64,000 nt of DNA, from contig NZ_PVWN01000020.1 in assembly GCF_003003885.1 (NCBI RefSeq), forward strand, positions 1 to 64,000. The letters are read 5' to 3'. Source of the DNA: Chlorogloea sp. CCALA 695 (lineage in GTDB: Bacteria; Cyanobacteriota; Cyanobacteriia; Cyanobacteriales; Chroococcidiopsidaceae). Of the stretch, positions 16,202-24,806 are shown in pieces. The position numbers and the translations under genes are program-made. The number at the start of each line of letters is the position of its first letter. Positions within the stretch are counted from its first letter, which is position 1. The notes beneath the pieces were generated by a model that was not told where the DNA came from, did no database searches, and worked only from the letters and a program-made list of their open reading frames with translations.

Positions 16202-17257
16202 TTATGCTTGTTTAGCAAGACGCACGATCGCAACGCCAGCGCGATCGCCCATTAATTTTTCTTGGTCGTAACCTAATACTAATTCCCAAGCTCTGTCTGG
16301 GTAACGCTGGGCTAAGGGTAAAGATACATCAGTAAGCATCCATTGTCCATGACGCTCATCTTCTCTAATATGCAGTTCCCAATAACCCATCGCCGCCTGT
16401 GATAATTCTAAACGTTGGGCGGCGGCTAAATAGTTGCGATAAGTAGCGGGCCCTGCGACTTCAAAGTAAGTCAAACCACCGTTGTAACGGAGGAAGTATA
16501 TTTTGCGCTCTGTCATCAAAAAGTTATGATTAGCGCAGGCTAAGACTTCCCAAGGTACTAGCTCAAAGTAAGATTCTGGCTGGGTATTCATGCCAAATTC
16601 TTCTAGCATCTGAGCAAAATAGGTTGAATGCTTGCGTGACAAACGACCATTGCCATATTCTTCGATTAATACCCGCATTAAAGTAGCGTGAACTTCATTT
16701 GCAGCGCCGCCCATAATGCGAGAAAGGCGGCTTCCTTCTACTAAGCCATCAAAAGAGCCAATGGCTAGTACATGACGATAGCCAGCTTCAGACATTTCTT
16801 CGCGTAAATAACGGCTATCTTCTGACAGTGGCGGATTAAGATCGCAGGCGCTCCTTTCAGTTAAGGCTTGCTTGACATCTAGTTGCTTTATAGCTTCTAC
16901 ATCTAGGTGAGATAGTTCCCATTCTTGCCAAGGTGTTTCTATGGTGTCGCGGACTTTATTTAGGTAGGGCGATCGCTCGTTGGTATAGTGACGCAAATCG
17001 TCGTACCAAAACAGTTGTAAGCGATTAATACGGTAGAGGATACGTTGAAGAAATAGGTGCGCCCCGTCGTCACTAGCAGCGCCGCTAAAGGCATTTTCAA
17101 TAGCTTGGGCGATCGCATTATCGACAATACTTGCAAGTTCTGGCTGCGATTCTAGCTTGCTATCTAAGTTTTCTAAGTCAAGCAGGTTGATAAATTGCTG
17201 CTCGGCTTCATCGTAATTGATGGTGTCAGCAATGGGAGTAACGATGTTGCTCTGCAT
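16202..17257 (-). CDS. Haem-oxygenase-like diiron oxidase family protein
   Basis: A 351-residue protein of the 'iron-containing redox enzyme' group with the helical haem-oxygenase/TenA/PqqC fold. Metal-ligand-type residues are seen in NEVHATLMRVLIEEYGNG (Glu and His) and in WELHIREDERHG near the C terminus, matching the Glu/His plus DxxH pattern of this family. The N-terminal 100 residues are acidic and less typical. Relatives include oxygenases that cleave or hydroxylate fatty acids and amino acids. The substrate cannot be told. It stands alone, converging on the COG0523 gene. Confidence 0.75.
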   Translation of the reverse strand: MQSNIVTPIADTINYDEAEQQFINLLDLENLDSKLESQPELASIVDNAIAQAIENAFSGAASDDGAHLFLQRILYRINRLQLFWYDDLRHYTNERSPYLNKVRDTIETPWQEWELSHLDVEAIKQLDVKQALTERSACDLNPPLSEDSRYLREEMSEAGYRHVLAIGSFDGLVEGSRLSRIMGGAANEVHATLMRVLIEEYGNGRLSRKHSTYFAQMLEEFGMNTQPESYFELVPWEVLACANHNFLMTERKIYFLRYNGGLTYFEVAGPATYRNYLAAAQRLELSQAAMGYWELHIREDERHGQWMLTDVSLPLAQRYPDRAWELVLGYDQEKLMGDRAGVAIVRLAKQA

Positions 17258-17512
17258 TTAAAAAAGTTGGTTGTACTACTAACTACAATTTTGAGACATT
17301 TTCGCGGCTAGTTACATCCACTTTGGAGGTAGATGCAGGAAACTCCGTACACATTTTTCCGTAGAAACAGCATTGACAACTGAATCTTTACATATAGTTC
17401 AGTAAATTTTCTCTTGTTTACAACTAGCAACAAAGTTAAATTATTCTTTAAATTCTGTTGTCATTAAGTTGAAAAAATCTAACTGACTGTAATTCGAGGA
17501 GCCTGCATTTGT

Positions 17513-17761
17513 ATGAGCGTAAACCAACTAAGTTTCAAAAGAAAGTTTGTAGCTGCCTTGATTGACGGAATTATTTTAAATAGCGGTTTAGGCGTTATTT
17601 TAGCCATCGTCTCAAATATTGCTAGTGATATTGCCTTGCTCAGTGCTAATGTAGGTACTTTTGATTTGGTGCTGAGTTTAGTTTACTTCGCTGCTTTGGA
17701 CAGTATTCCTAAACAATTAAGAATCGGCAGAAGATTAGTTGAAACTAAAGTATCGAAATAG
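17513..17761 (+). CDS. Small RDD-family membrane protein
   Basis: An 82-residue protein with two hydrophobic segments (about 12-36 and 45-62). RDD-type residues are present: FKRKFVAALIDGIIL at the start and LRIGRRLVETKV at the end. Most RDD proteins have three helices and a longer loop, so this is a short version. GAGGAG lies about 11 bases before the ATG. Function unknown; RDD proteins have been linked to ion transport. Confidence 0.65.
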   Translation: MSVNQLSFKRKFVAALIDGIILNSGLGVILAIVSNIASDIALLSANVGTFDLVLSLVYFAALDSIPKQLRIGRRLVETKVSK

Positions 17762-17777
17762 TACAGCTTTTTAGTAT

Positions 17778-20015
17778 TTATAACCAAAACTGGCGATCGC
17801 CCGTTAGCATACTACTAGGATAAATCCCATCTAATCGTAAGCCAGCTATCCGATCTGAGCCATATAATGGCATTGGTAGCCGGGGTACTTGCAATGCACC
17901 GTGATGTAATAGTGTAAGCTTCAACGTAGTCTCGACAACACTTTCAATTGATGCTTGATGTCCTTTTGAATGCACAATTAAACGCAAGGGTTGAGACAAA
18001 CCAACATTTTCAGAAACCTTAGTTGTAACTAAAATCGCTTCCCGTGACGATAATCTCAAAGCTAATCCTTGGGTTGGTGCAGTAATAGTTTTTTTCTTGA
18101 AGTCATATAACCTTGGGCTTCCAGACTTTTTACACTCGACTAAAATAAACTTTGCTTCAATTGCCTTAGCCCACTCTAATAAATGCTCTACTTCTGCGCC
18201 ACAAAAAGAACCATCACGATAAATCAAAACAGTTTTTTTTCTTAATTCAGCTTCTGGTAGTAAGGTTTCTAAAACACGCTGGGGGATTTCTTCACCTTCA
18301 ATAAACGCATCTTCTAACTGATAGCGGATAAACTCTCCTTTACTGCCGTATAAACGAATACTAGCACAAGCATTTACTGTTCCTGATAGTTTTTTCTTAG
18401 TATTTCTAGCAATATCTAACCCAATGCAATAATCAGCAATTTCTATCGGTTCAGCTAGAATAAAGGGCAAGTTCCCTAACTTTGCTAGTATTCCAGGAAT
18501 TACTTGATTGAGAATTTGGTTAGGAGCAACATTCTTAAGAGTATTTTCGTAAATAATTTGACTAGCAATTCTACGCCGGAGTAGTTGCGAGTAAATGCGC
18601 TGATAGAGGCTACCACCTTCATCATTATCAGCAGTGCGATCGCTTTGCGGCAAAAATACTAAAACAATATCTGGCGGAACGGGAATTAATTCATTAACAG
18701 CTTTTTCAACCTCTGCTCTTAGAGCAGCACCGCTCAAATCTTTAATTGACAGGGCTTTTTTGCTAACAATAATGCTACTAAATCCATACTTTTGCAATCG
18801 TTGCTTGACATTCTCGCTACTATTACCTTCTAAAAAATGACCTACGGTCGTGTCACAAAGTTTTAAAACAGAAATTCTAATGCTTCTTGATAAATCGCTG
18901 TAATCCTCATGTCGGCGGTAAACACCACCTCTAGACAAGCCCATAAGAACTTTGCCTCTAACCCCCTTAACATTTCCACCAAACAAAAGCGGAGTTTCGT
19001 CAAGGGGAGTTGAGGGTTGCCAAAATAAATCTGGATAATCACGACTATTAATACTGCGCTCTAGTTTAAAGCCATAATCAGCTAAAGCCTTTTGAGCTAA
19101 TTCTTTATAAAATATTAAACGCTTTTGTCGCTCTAAATGGGGAATTTTAGTTGCTTTAAGTAGCTCTCTATAATTAACTTGTAATTGCTCAGAGGTTTCT
19201 GCGGTGACGCACGGGCGCAGGGCGGCTAGAGGATAACGAAACTGTTTTTTGTTTTTCCCAAACTGTACGCTAACTACAGGCTGATCTGGCGGTGCTTCCC
19301 TAAGCTTTTGTTTACTAATTGAGCCTTGCGCCAACTTTATTAGCTCCTCTCTTTGTTCTCCCAACGTTCCCACAATTTCAGTTATTTTACAATTGCTACC
19401 GCGTTCGATATCCTCGACTTTAAGACCGATTAAAAGCTTTTCAGGGTTTTGCCGATAAGGATGATTATTAAAAAACTCATCCAAGTTGAGGATTGAAATA
19501 ATACTGCTACGAACTGTTATAGTTATACCTGGTTTTATTCCGGTTGGTAATTCAATGGTTTCTTTCCAAGAATCTGCTTTGCGGATAACTTTTGCTACTT
19601 TTTTATCTAGAACAGTAATAGATGACAAGGGGCGATGGACTTCTAATATTTCTACTGCAAGTTTAGCAAAAACTTCTGGGGTTGTTAATGGTTGACGCAC
19701 CCATTGAATTGAATAAGTGCGATCGCCAATATCTGTTTTTAACTCCTCTTGAATTTCTATCATTGCCTCCCGCCAGTCGCTTTGACTTGGCATTTGTTGA
19801 TTGAGCATTCCTAAGACAAAAAAGTATCCTTCGTGCCATGAGGCAACAATTCCAGGAAATTTGCGGCTAAAACGAAAACTCAAACGATTGCCTAATTCTT
19901 TATCAATTTCTGGTGTTAATCGAAAACCCATTACATTCAGTGGCGATGAAATACTTAAAGGGAGAATTTCGCTCAAATGTACTGATTTTTGAGCAACAGA
20001 AATTACAGTAGTCAT
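17778..20015 (-). CDS. ago: Long prokaryotic Argonaute, catalytic tetrad present
   Basis: A 745-residue Argonaute, a nucleic-acid-guided nuclease of prokaryotic defence. The PIWI half shows the four acidic positions of an active enzyme: Asp534 in CIGLDIAR, a Glu near 575 in IEGEEIPQR, Asp601 in LIYRDGSF and Asp721 in PLYGSDRIAG. The MID region is around 450-500 (RRRIASQIIYENT). The N-terminal 240 residues correspond to the N and linker parts, and the central part to a PAZ-like region. The length is close to the DNA-guided Argonautes of Synechococcus and Limnothrix. Its ATG overlaps the stop of the Cas4-like nuclease gene by four bases, so the two form a coupled operon. Confidence 0.93.
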   Translation of the reverse strand: MTTVISVAQKSVHLSEILPLSISSPLNVMGFRLTPEIDKELGNRLSFRFSRKFPGIVASWHEGYFFVLGMLNQQMPSQSDWREAMIEIQEELKTDIGDRTYSIQWVRQPLTTPEVFAKLAVEILEVHRPLSSITVLDKKVAKVIRKADSWKETIELPTGIKPGITITVRSSIISILNLDEFFNNHPYRQNPEKLLIGLKVEDIERGSNCKITEIVGTLGEQREELIKLAQGSISKQKLREAPPDQPVVSVQFGKNKKQFRYPLAALRPCVTAETSEQLQVNYRELLKATKIPHLERQKRLIFYKELAQKALADYGFKLERSINSRDYPDLFWQPSTPLDETPLLFGGNVKGVRGKVLMGLSRGGVYRRHEDYSDLSRSIRISVLKLCDTTVGHFLEGNSSENVKQRLQKYGFSSIIVSKKALSIKDLSGAALRAEVEKAVNELIPVPPDIVLVFLPQSDRTADNDEGGSLYQRIYSQLLRRRIASQIIYENTLKNVAPNQILNQVIPGILAKLGNLPFILAEPIEIADYCIGLDIARNTKKKLSGTVNACASIRLYGSKGEFIRYQLEDAFIEGEEIPQRVLETLLPEAELRKKTVLIYRDGSFCGAEVEHLLEWAKAIEAKFILVECKKSGSPRLYDFKKKTITAPTQGLALRLSSREAILVTTKVSENVGLSQPLRLIVHSKGHQASIESVVETTLKLTLLHHGALQVPRLPMPLYGSDRIAGLRLDGIYPSSMLTGDRQFWL

Positions 20016-20827
20016 ACAGAAACCTCTACAGTGGAATGTTTGCAGATTGAATTAAATGAGCAGTTTCGACAAGCATACCCAGGATTGGGAGGAAATATTT
20101 GGGCGAATAACTCTGGATTTTTGCGGTAGTTTCTTAAGCTTTCTTGATGTTTTTGAGCTATTTGTACAAACTCAATTTGAATCGCTTTTAATTGAGGAGA
20201 TGTGGCGGTTATTTCTTTCGAGCGTTTGCCATTTTCCAAATTGTAAAATGAAGCAACAGCAGGCTGATTTGGGTATAAATAGTTGGCAGCTAGTAAGTAA
20301 ACATAACCTTGTCTTAAATCAAAGTCACTTTTGCCAGTTTTGAAGTCTAAAATATGCAGCGTTCCGTCTGGTTCTCTAAAAATACAATCAATTGCTGCAT
20401 ATAAATTGAACCAATAATCACCATTTTTAATCAAGATCGGCTCTGGAAATCCCTCATCTCCTCGAATTAAGAGAAGTATCTCTTTATCCAATAAAATAGG
20501 AAATTCTTGATATCTCTTTAAAACCTCAATTATTCTTTGCTGAATCTCCTCAGTTTCTTGACTCAACTGCAAAGCTTCGGCTACTTTTTGCAAGCCATTC
20601 TCTCGATTTAATATTAAGTTGTTTTGATGAAATTCATATACTCCCCTTTGTGCTAAATGTCCAATTTGTTGATATTGGTTATTTTGATTGACTAAAGCTG
20701 CAACTTCTGGCTCTTTAGAACGTGCTTTACTAAAACCCCGTTTCATATCGCAGTGCAACTTTTCTTGTCCTATCGGTGGATCGAACGATGACCAAAGGTG
20801 AAAACTAGCAAAAGGTAGCCACGCCAT
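20012..20827 (-). CDS. Cas4-like iron-sulfur nuclease of the Argonaute operon
   Basis: A 271-residue PD-(D/E)XK nuclease of the Cas4/RecB type. Active-site residues: Asp147 (AAIDCIF), Asp161 and Lys163 in ILDFKTGK, then a QxxxY motif (QGYVY). Cysteines at 26, 253, 256 and 262 are arranged like the 4Fe-4S set of Cas4 and AddB (one N-terminal, three C-terminal). No CRISPR array or other cas gene is in the window. The gene comes first in the operon and overlaps ago by ATGA. It could make or trim ends that supply guides to Argonaute; that role is inferred from the pairing. Confidence 0.87.
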   Translation of the reverse strand: MAWLPFASFHLWSSFDPPIGQEKLHCDMKRGFSKARSKEPEVAALVNQNNQYQQIGHLAQRGVYEFHQNNLILNRENGLQKVAEALQLSQETEEIQQRIIEVLKRYQEFPILLDKEILLLIRGDEGFPEPILIKNGDYWFNLYAAIDCIFREPDGTLHILDFKTGKSDFDLRQGYVYLLAANYLYPNQPAVASFYNLENGKRSKEITATSPQLKAIQIEFVQIAQKHQESLRNYRKNPELFAQIFPPNPGYACRNCSFNSICKHSTVEVSV

Positions 20828-20845
20828 AAGTAATTTTGTTTTTAA

Positions 20846-20900
20846 GTTGGCTTTTTCATCAACAAAAGAATCTTAATTTTATGTTGGCTTTTTCGTCAAG
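20846..20900. promoter_or_regulatory. Pair of 18-bp direct repeats, candidate operator
   Basis: GTTGGCTTTTTCATCAAC (20846-20863) and GTTGGCTTTTTCGTCAAG (20883-20900) differ at two of 18 positions and start 37 bp apart. They fill the 111-bp gap between the diverging Cas4-like/ago and XRE/ImmA genes. The second copy contains the -35 element of the XRE promoter, so a protein bound there would block it. The XRE protein itself is the obvious candidate binder. Confidence 0.6.
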
Positions 20901-20912
20901 TCCTAGTATAAT
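20884..20912 (+). promoter_or_regulatory. Probable promoter of the XRE/ImmA genes
   Basis: TTGGCT (20884-20889) and a perfect TATAAT (20907-20912) are 17 bp apart, the preferred spacing for the main sigma factor. The -10 box ends 26 bases before the GTG start of the XRE gene. The -35 lies inside the second direct repeat. Confidence 0.65.
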
Positions 20913-20938
20913 ATTGAGTCAAGTAGGTAATAAATGTA

Positions 20939-21292
20939 GTGCAAACTTTTGGTCAACTTATCCGTCAAGCACGTAAAGACAAGGGGTACAGTCAACGGGA
21001 ACTAGCTAAACTGGTTGAACTAGACTTTACATACTTATCTAAATTAGAAAATGATCGCGCAAATTATCCGCCTAAAGAGTATGTAATCCAACAATTGGCA
21101 CACTATCTAGAGTTGAACAAAGAAGAATTAATTTTTTTAGCTGGGCGTATTCCTCAGCACGATGAGGATTTTATCAAGCAAAATTATAAAACAATGCCTG
21201 TCCTATTTCGGCGGATGCAGGAAAACCCTGAATTTGCTCAAAGGATTTTTAAAGAAGCTACACAATTAGAAACTGAGGAGAAGCCAGAGTGA
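20939..21292 (+). CDS. XRE-family transcriptional regulator
   Basis: A 117-residue DNA-binding protein. The helix-turn-helix covers about residues 5-62 (RQARKDKGYSQRELAKLV, YLSKLENDR). The remaining C-terminal part may be used for dimerisation. The GTG at 20939 gives the normal N terminus. It overlaps the next gene, an ImmA/IrrE-type peptidase, by GTGA. XRE repressors paired with such peptidases are cut by them (as DdrO by IrrE, ImmR by ImmA), which lifts repression after DNA damage. Placed divergently from the Argonaute operon, it is a likely regulator of it. Confidence 0.85.
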   Translation: MQTFGQLIRQARKDKGYSQRELAKLVELDFTYLSKLENDRANYPPKEYVIQQLAHYLELNKEELIFLAGRIPQHDEDFIKQNYKTMPVLFRRMQENPEFAQRIFKEATQLETEEKPE

Positions 21293-21945
21293 GTTTGTTC
21301 AAGCCTTATCGTTTCATTCAAGACACAGAGATTGAAGCTAAAGCTAATAATCTGCTTAAAAGAATGACTTCTACTCCTAATTATGCTCCAAAGTGACCAT
21401 TGGACGTGACTCGCGTAGCAGATTTTTTAGATATAGGAGTGTTTTGGGACAGTATTCCTGCGGACAAACAAGGGCAAATAGCAGCAATTATTCTTCCTTT
21501 AAAACGCCAAATTGTATTGAATGAAGATATACCCAATCTAAAGGGAGGATTTGGAGAATCTACCTTAGCGCATGAAATTGGACATTGGGAACTTCATATC
21601 GATCAAAATGTGCTTAGTAGATTTGAGGAACGAATAAAGCAGGGTATGGAAGTTGACGTACAACCTTTTTTGTGCCGTGAGGTTAGCGGACAACTACGAA
21701 ACATTGAATGGCAAGCTCAACGATTTGCAAGCTATTTACTAATGCCTCAGTACATTTTGGAGCAAATGCAAGTAGGACGCGATTTAACTAAATTGCCTCA
21801 CCTTTACGCAATGGCTCATCAACTAGGTATAACCATAACTAATCTAAAAAATCGTTTAAAACACCTGAATTGGATTATTCAACCTACTCCTTCTGGTCAA
21901 ATTTACTTAGGTAAAGCTGCACCTAGAAAAAACTCGTTTAAATGA
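21289..21945 (+). pseudogene. ImmA/IrrE-type metallopeptidase gene with in-frame TGA
   Basis: From GTG 21289 (overlapping the XRE stop) the frame reads 35 residues ending SKPNYAPK-like (TSTPNYAPK), meets TGA at 21394-21396, then continues PLDVTRVADFLDIG and on to 21945. The zinc motif HEIGH is intact in TLAHEIGHWELHI, followed by a downstream segment with more possible ligands (QRFASYLLMP). Family members usually have Trp at the stop position, so TGG to TGA is the simplest explanation. A TTG at 21400 could restart a 181-residue protein with the whole zinc site, so activity may not be entirely lost. A genuine stop, restart or sequencing error cannot be separated here. Confidence 0.75.
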
Positions 21946-22021
21946 TAAATGCTTTTATCCTAAAACTTCTTGATTGCAAAGCATCAAAATAATTTGTTAG
22001 TTAATTACTCGTAATTCAGTT

Positions 22022-22390
22022 CTAAACCTGTCGCATATTGTTTTTAGCAGGGTCGAAGCCTCTAGAAAAGCGGGTAGTGTTATCGTAATAAGCTCCGCTC
22101 AAATTTGCCCCAAACAGCTTTGTATTTACTAATTTGGCTTGTCTAAGATTGGCTTCTGTTAGTTTCACGCCACTAAGATTTGCTCTAGTTAGGTTGGCTT
22201 TGGCGAGATTAGCACCGCTTAAGTTTGCTCCCCATAACTTTGCTCTAGCTAAGTTAGCACCGCTTAAGTCTGCACCCCAGAGGTTAATTCCTACTAAGTT
22301 AACTCCAATTAGCTTAACTCCAGTTAAGTTAGCTCCGGTAAAATCTCTTTCCCCAGCCATGTAGCGCCGTTTTAATTCTTCAGCATTCAT
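22022..22390 (-). CDS. Pentapeptide-repeat protein
   Basis: A 122-residue protein made mostly of A(N/D)Lxx repeats from about residue 18 to 98 (for example ANLTG, VNLVG, ADLSG, ANLAR), which form a right-handed quadrilateral beta helix. Repeats are enough for about four coils. The start MNAEELKRRYMAGERDF is a common cap in cyanobacterial members. No signal peptide, so it is cytosolic. Function unknown; such proteins are abundant in cyanobacteria. Confidence 0.88.
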   Translation of the reverse strand: MNAEELKRRYMAGERDFTGANLTGVKLIGVNLVGINLWGADLSGANLARAKLWGANLSGANLAKANLTRANLSGVKLTEANLRQAKLVNTKLFGANLSGAYYDNTTRFSRGFDPAKNNMRQV

Positions 22391-22492
22391 AAAATTGGGT
22401 TTCTCAAAATTGCGATCGCTCTTTACTCAATTTTGTCATTAATCATCTAAGAAAGTAGCTAGATTAGAGTATACCCTTGCTGAGATCAAGCT

Positions 22493-23089
22493 ATGGATGC
22501 AGCGACAGTTAGCTTACCCCCAACCTTGCAATTAAGCATCGATTTGACGGATGAGCAGTTTTTCCAGCTATGTCAAAATAACCGCGACTTGCAATTTGAG
22601 CGCACGGCTTCGGGAGAAATAATCATTATGCCACCCACTGGAGGAGAAACTAGCAACCGCAATAGCGAATTAACTTATCAACTCCAAGCTTGGAGTCGTC
22701 AGAATAAATTAGGTAAAAGCTTTGATTCTAATGGAGGCTTTACCTTGCCCAATGGTGCAGTCCGCGCCCCCGATGCGTCTTGGCTGAAATTAGAGCGCTG
22801 GGAAGCTCTTACACAAGGGCAGAGACGTAAATTTTTGCCCTTGTGTCCCGATTTTGTTGTTGAGTTGCTTTCTCCTACCGATTCAGTTAAACAAACTCAG
22901 CTAAAAATGCAGGAATATATCGATAATGGTGCGCGCCTAGGTTGGCTAATTGACCCAAAAACGAGACAAGTTGAAATCTATCGCCCTAATCAAGACATAG
23001 AAATACTCAAAAATCCACTGGCTTTGTCAGGAGAAGACGTATTACCGGGATTTGTATTAGATATGGTTCAAATGCTGTCGTCTAATTAA
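22493..23089 (+). CDS. Uma2-family (DUF820) putative nuclease, copy 1
   Basis: A 198-residue member of the Uma2 family with the PD-(D/E)XK restriction-like fold. Typical blocks are IMPPTGGETSNRN, RAPDASWLKLERW, PDFVVELLSPTDS and GARLGWLIDPKTR. These hold the Asp, Glu and the lysine-like position, although the classical lysine is often altered in this family. Biological role unknown; many copies are common in cyanobacterial genomes. The next gene is a recent tandem copy that includes the upstream region. Confidence 0.85.
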   Translation: MDAATVSLPPTLQLSIDLTDEQFFQLCQNNRDLQFERTASGEIIIMPPTGGETSNRNSELTYQLQAWSRQNKLGKSFDSNGGFTLPNGAVRAPDASWLKLERWEALTQGQRRKFLPLCPDFVVELLSPTDSVKQTQLKMQEYIDNGARLGWLIDPKTRQVEIYRPNQDIEILKNPLALSGEDVLPGFVLDMVQMLSSN

Positions 23090-23156
23090 GCGATCGCAGA
23101 TTGTGCTGCTTGAAAGTAGCTAAATTATACAAGTATGTCTTTACTGAGATAAAGCT

Positions 23157-23750
23157 ATGGATGCGGCGATTACCTTACCCCCAATACTGCAATTAAGCAT
23201 CGATTTGACAGAGGAGCAGTTTTTTCTGTTATGTCAAAACAATGGTGATTTGAGATTTGAGCGCACGGCTTCGGGAGAAATAATCATTATGCCACCCACA
23301 GGCGGAGAAACTAGCAATAATAATTTTGAAATTGCGATGCAGCTAGGAATGTGGAATAAACAAACTAAATTAGGTAAAGGCTTTGACTCTAACGGGGGCT
23401 TTACGCTACCTAATGGTGCAGTCCGCGCCCCCGATGCGTCTTGGCTGAAACTAGAGCGCTGGGAAGCTCTTACACAAGGGCAGAGACAAAAATTTCTGCC
23501 TTTGTGTCCTGATTTTGTCGTTGAGTTGCGATCGCCTACAGATTCGCTCAAACAAACTCAGCTAAAAATGCAGGAATATATAGCTAATGGGGCGCGTCTA
23601 GGTTGGTTGATTGACCCAAAAACGCGACGAGTGGAAATATACCGCCCTAATCAAGATGTAGAATTACTTGAAAATCCAGTGACTTTGTCAGGAGAAGACG
23701 TATTGCCAGGATTTGTCCTAGATATTAGCTCGATCTTTTCGCCGCCTTAA
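23157..23750 (+). CDS. Uma2-family (DUF820) putative nuclease, copy 2
   Basis: A 197-residue near-duplicate of the preceding gene, differing mostly in residues 50-75 and at the C terminus (VLDISSIFSPP). The same motifs are kept (RAPDASWLKLERW, PDFVVELRSPTDS, GARLGWLIDP). The bases before the two starts are also alike (GAAAGTAGCTA, then GAGAT-AAGCTATGGATGC), so the duplication took the promoter too. Its stop shares the four bases TTAA with the stop of purQ on the other strand. Confidence 0.85.
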   Translation: MDAAITLPPILQLSIDLTEEQFFLLCQNNGDLRFERTASGEIIIMPPTGGETSNNNFEIAMQLGMWNKQTKLGKGFDSNGGFTLPNGAVRAPDASWLKLERWEALTQGQRQKFLPLCPDFVVELRSPTDSLKQTQLKMQEYIANGARLGWLIDPKTRRVEIYRPNQDVELLENPVTLSGEDVLPGFVLDISSIFSPP

Positions 23751-24421
23751 GCTAAAGCTGCAACTTTTGCTAATAATCCCTCAAACAATTTCAATCCATC
23801 TGTACCGCCAAGTTGAGGATCGGAAGCTCTTTCAGGGTGGGGCATCATTCCTAATACATTACCAGTTTCGTTACATATCCCAGCAATATTATTTACTGAG
23901 CCGTTGGGGTTGTCGCCTTCGTAACGAAATAAAACTTGTCCGTTGTTTTCTAGTTGCGCTAACACCTCACTATCAGCGTAAAACTGCCCTTCTCCGTGGG
24001 CAATTGGTAAGGTGATAACTTGGTTTTGACTGTAAGCTTGTGTCCAAGGTAAGTTATTGCGTTCTACTTTAATTGCTGTGCGATCGCATATAAAGTGCAT
24101 ATCCCGATTTCGCATCAACGCCCCCGGTAATAATCCCGCTTCTGTGAGTACCTGAAAACCGTTGCAGATCCCTAACACAAACTTTCCCTGTTGAGCGTGG
24201 GAGACGACTTGCTGCATAATTGGGGAAAAACGCGCGATCGCCCCACAACGTAAATAATCGCCGTAACTAAAGCCCCCAGGGACTATTACCACATCTATAT
24301 CGCCTATATCTGTTTCCTCATGCCATACCATGCGCGTAGGTTGCTTGAGTAAATCGCGGGTAACGTATTGAACATCGCGATCGCAATTTGAGCCAGGAAA
24401 AACTATAACTCCAAACTTCAT
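23747..24421 (-). CDS. purQ: Phosphoribosylformylglycinamidine synthase, glutaminase subunit PurQ
   Basis: A 224-residue class I glutamine amidotransferase that feeds ammonia to PurL in step four of purine synthesis. It has the nucleophile Cys in GICNGFQVL and the His/Glu pair in MMPHPERA. The start KFGVIVFPGSNCDRD is diagnostic for PurQ. It lies four bases downstream of purS, as is usual where PurS, PurQ and small PurL form one enzyme complex. purL is not in the window. Confidence 0.98.
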   Translation of the reverse strand: MKFGVIVFPGSNCDRDVQYVTRDLLKQPTRMVWHEETDIGDIDVVIVPGGFSYGDYLRCGAIARFSPIMQQVVSHAQQGKFVLGICNGFQVLTEAGLLPGALMRNRDMHFICDRTAIKVERNNLPWTQAYSQNQVITLPIAHGEGQFYADSEVLAQLENNGQVLFRYEGDNPNGSVNNIAGICNETGNVLGMMPHPERASDPQLGGTDGLKLFEGLLAKVAALA

Positions 24422-24425
24422 GTAT

Positions 24426-24689
24426 TTATGCTCCGATTTCTACCAAGTCAAAGCGATAATTTTCGATTACGGGGTTTGCTAGTAACTGTTCGCACATTTT
24501 ATCTAATTGTTGCCGTGCGGAGTTTTCATCGGTTGACGAAAGCTTAAGCTCTATATACTTACCAATTCTTATCTGTTCTACTTGTTCGTAACCCATATGC
24601 TTCAATCCCGATTGTACTGCGGTTCCTGCAGGATCGAGTACGGAGGGGCGCAGAGTAATATAGATATTAGCTTGATACTGTCGATTCAT
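24426..24689 (-). CDS. purS: Phosphoribosylformylglycinamidine synthase subunit PurS
   Basis: A small protein of 87 residues from ATG 24689 (YQANIYITLRPSVLDPAG, LKHMGYEQVEQIRIGKYIEL). PurS forms the bridge between PurL and PurQ and helps channel ammonia. An in-frame longer start at 24713 exists, but the family begins just before the YQANIYITL strand. Operon order purS-purQ with a four-base gap. Confidence 0.96.
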   Translation of the reverse strand: MNRQYQANIYITLRPSVLDPAGTAVQSGLKHMGYEQVEQIRIGKYIELKLSSTDENSARQQLDKMCEQLLANPVIENYRFDLVEIGA

Positions 24690-24806
24690 AAGTAGCGGTG
24701 AGGAAGGCAACAAACGCTATCCTACCCCCAAAATGTAGGCAAGAGGAACACCATAACAAGTTGACAAATCTAAAATCTCTATGACAAAAATTTTCGCAAC
24801 CAATTT

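Noticed and set aside
20012-20827. Part of a CRISPR-Cas adaptation module
   Set aside because: Cas4-like, but no repeat array, cas1 or cas2 is visible in the window, and the gene is translationally coupled to ago.
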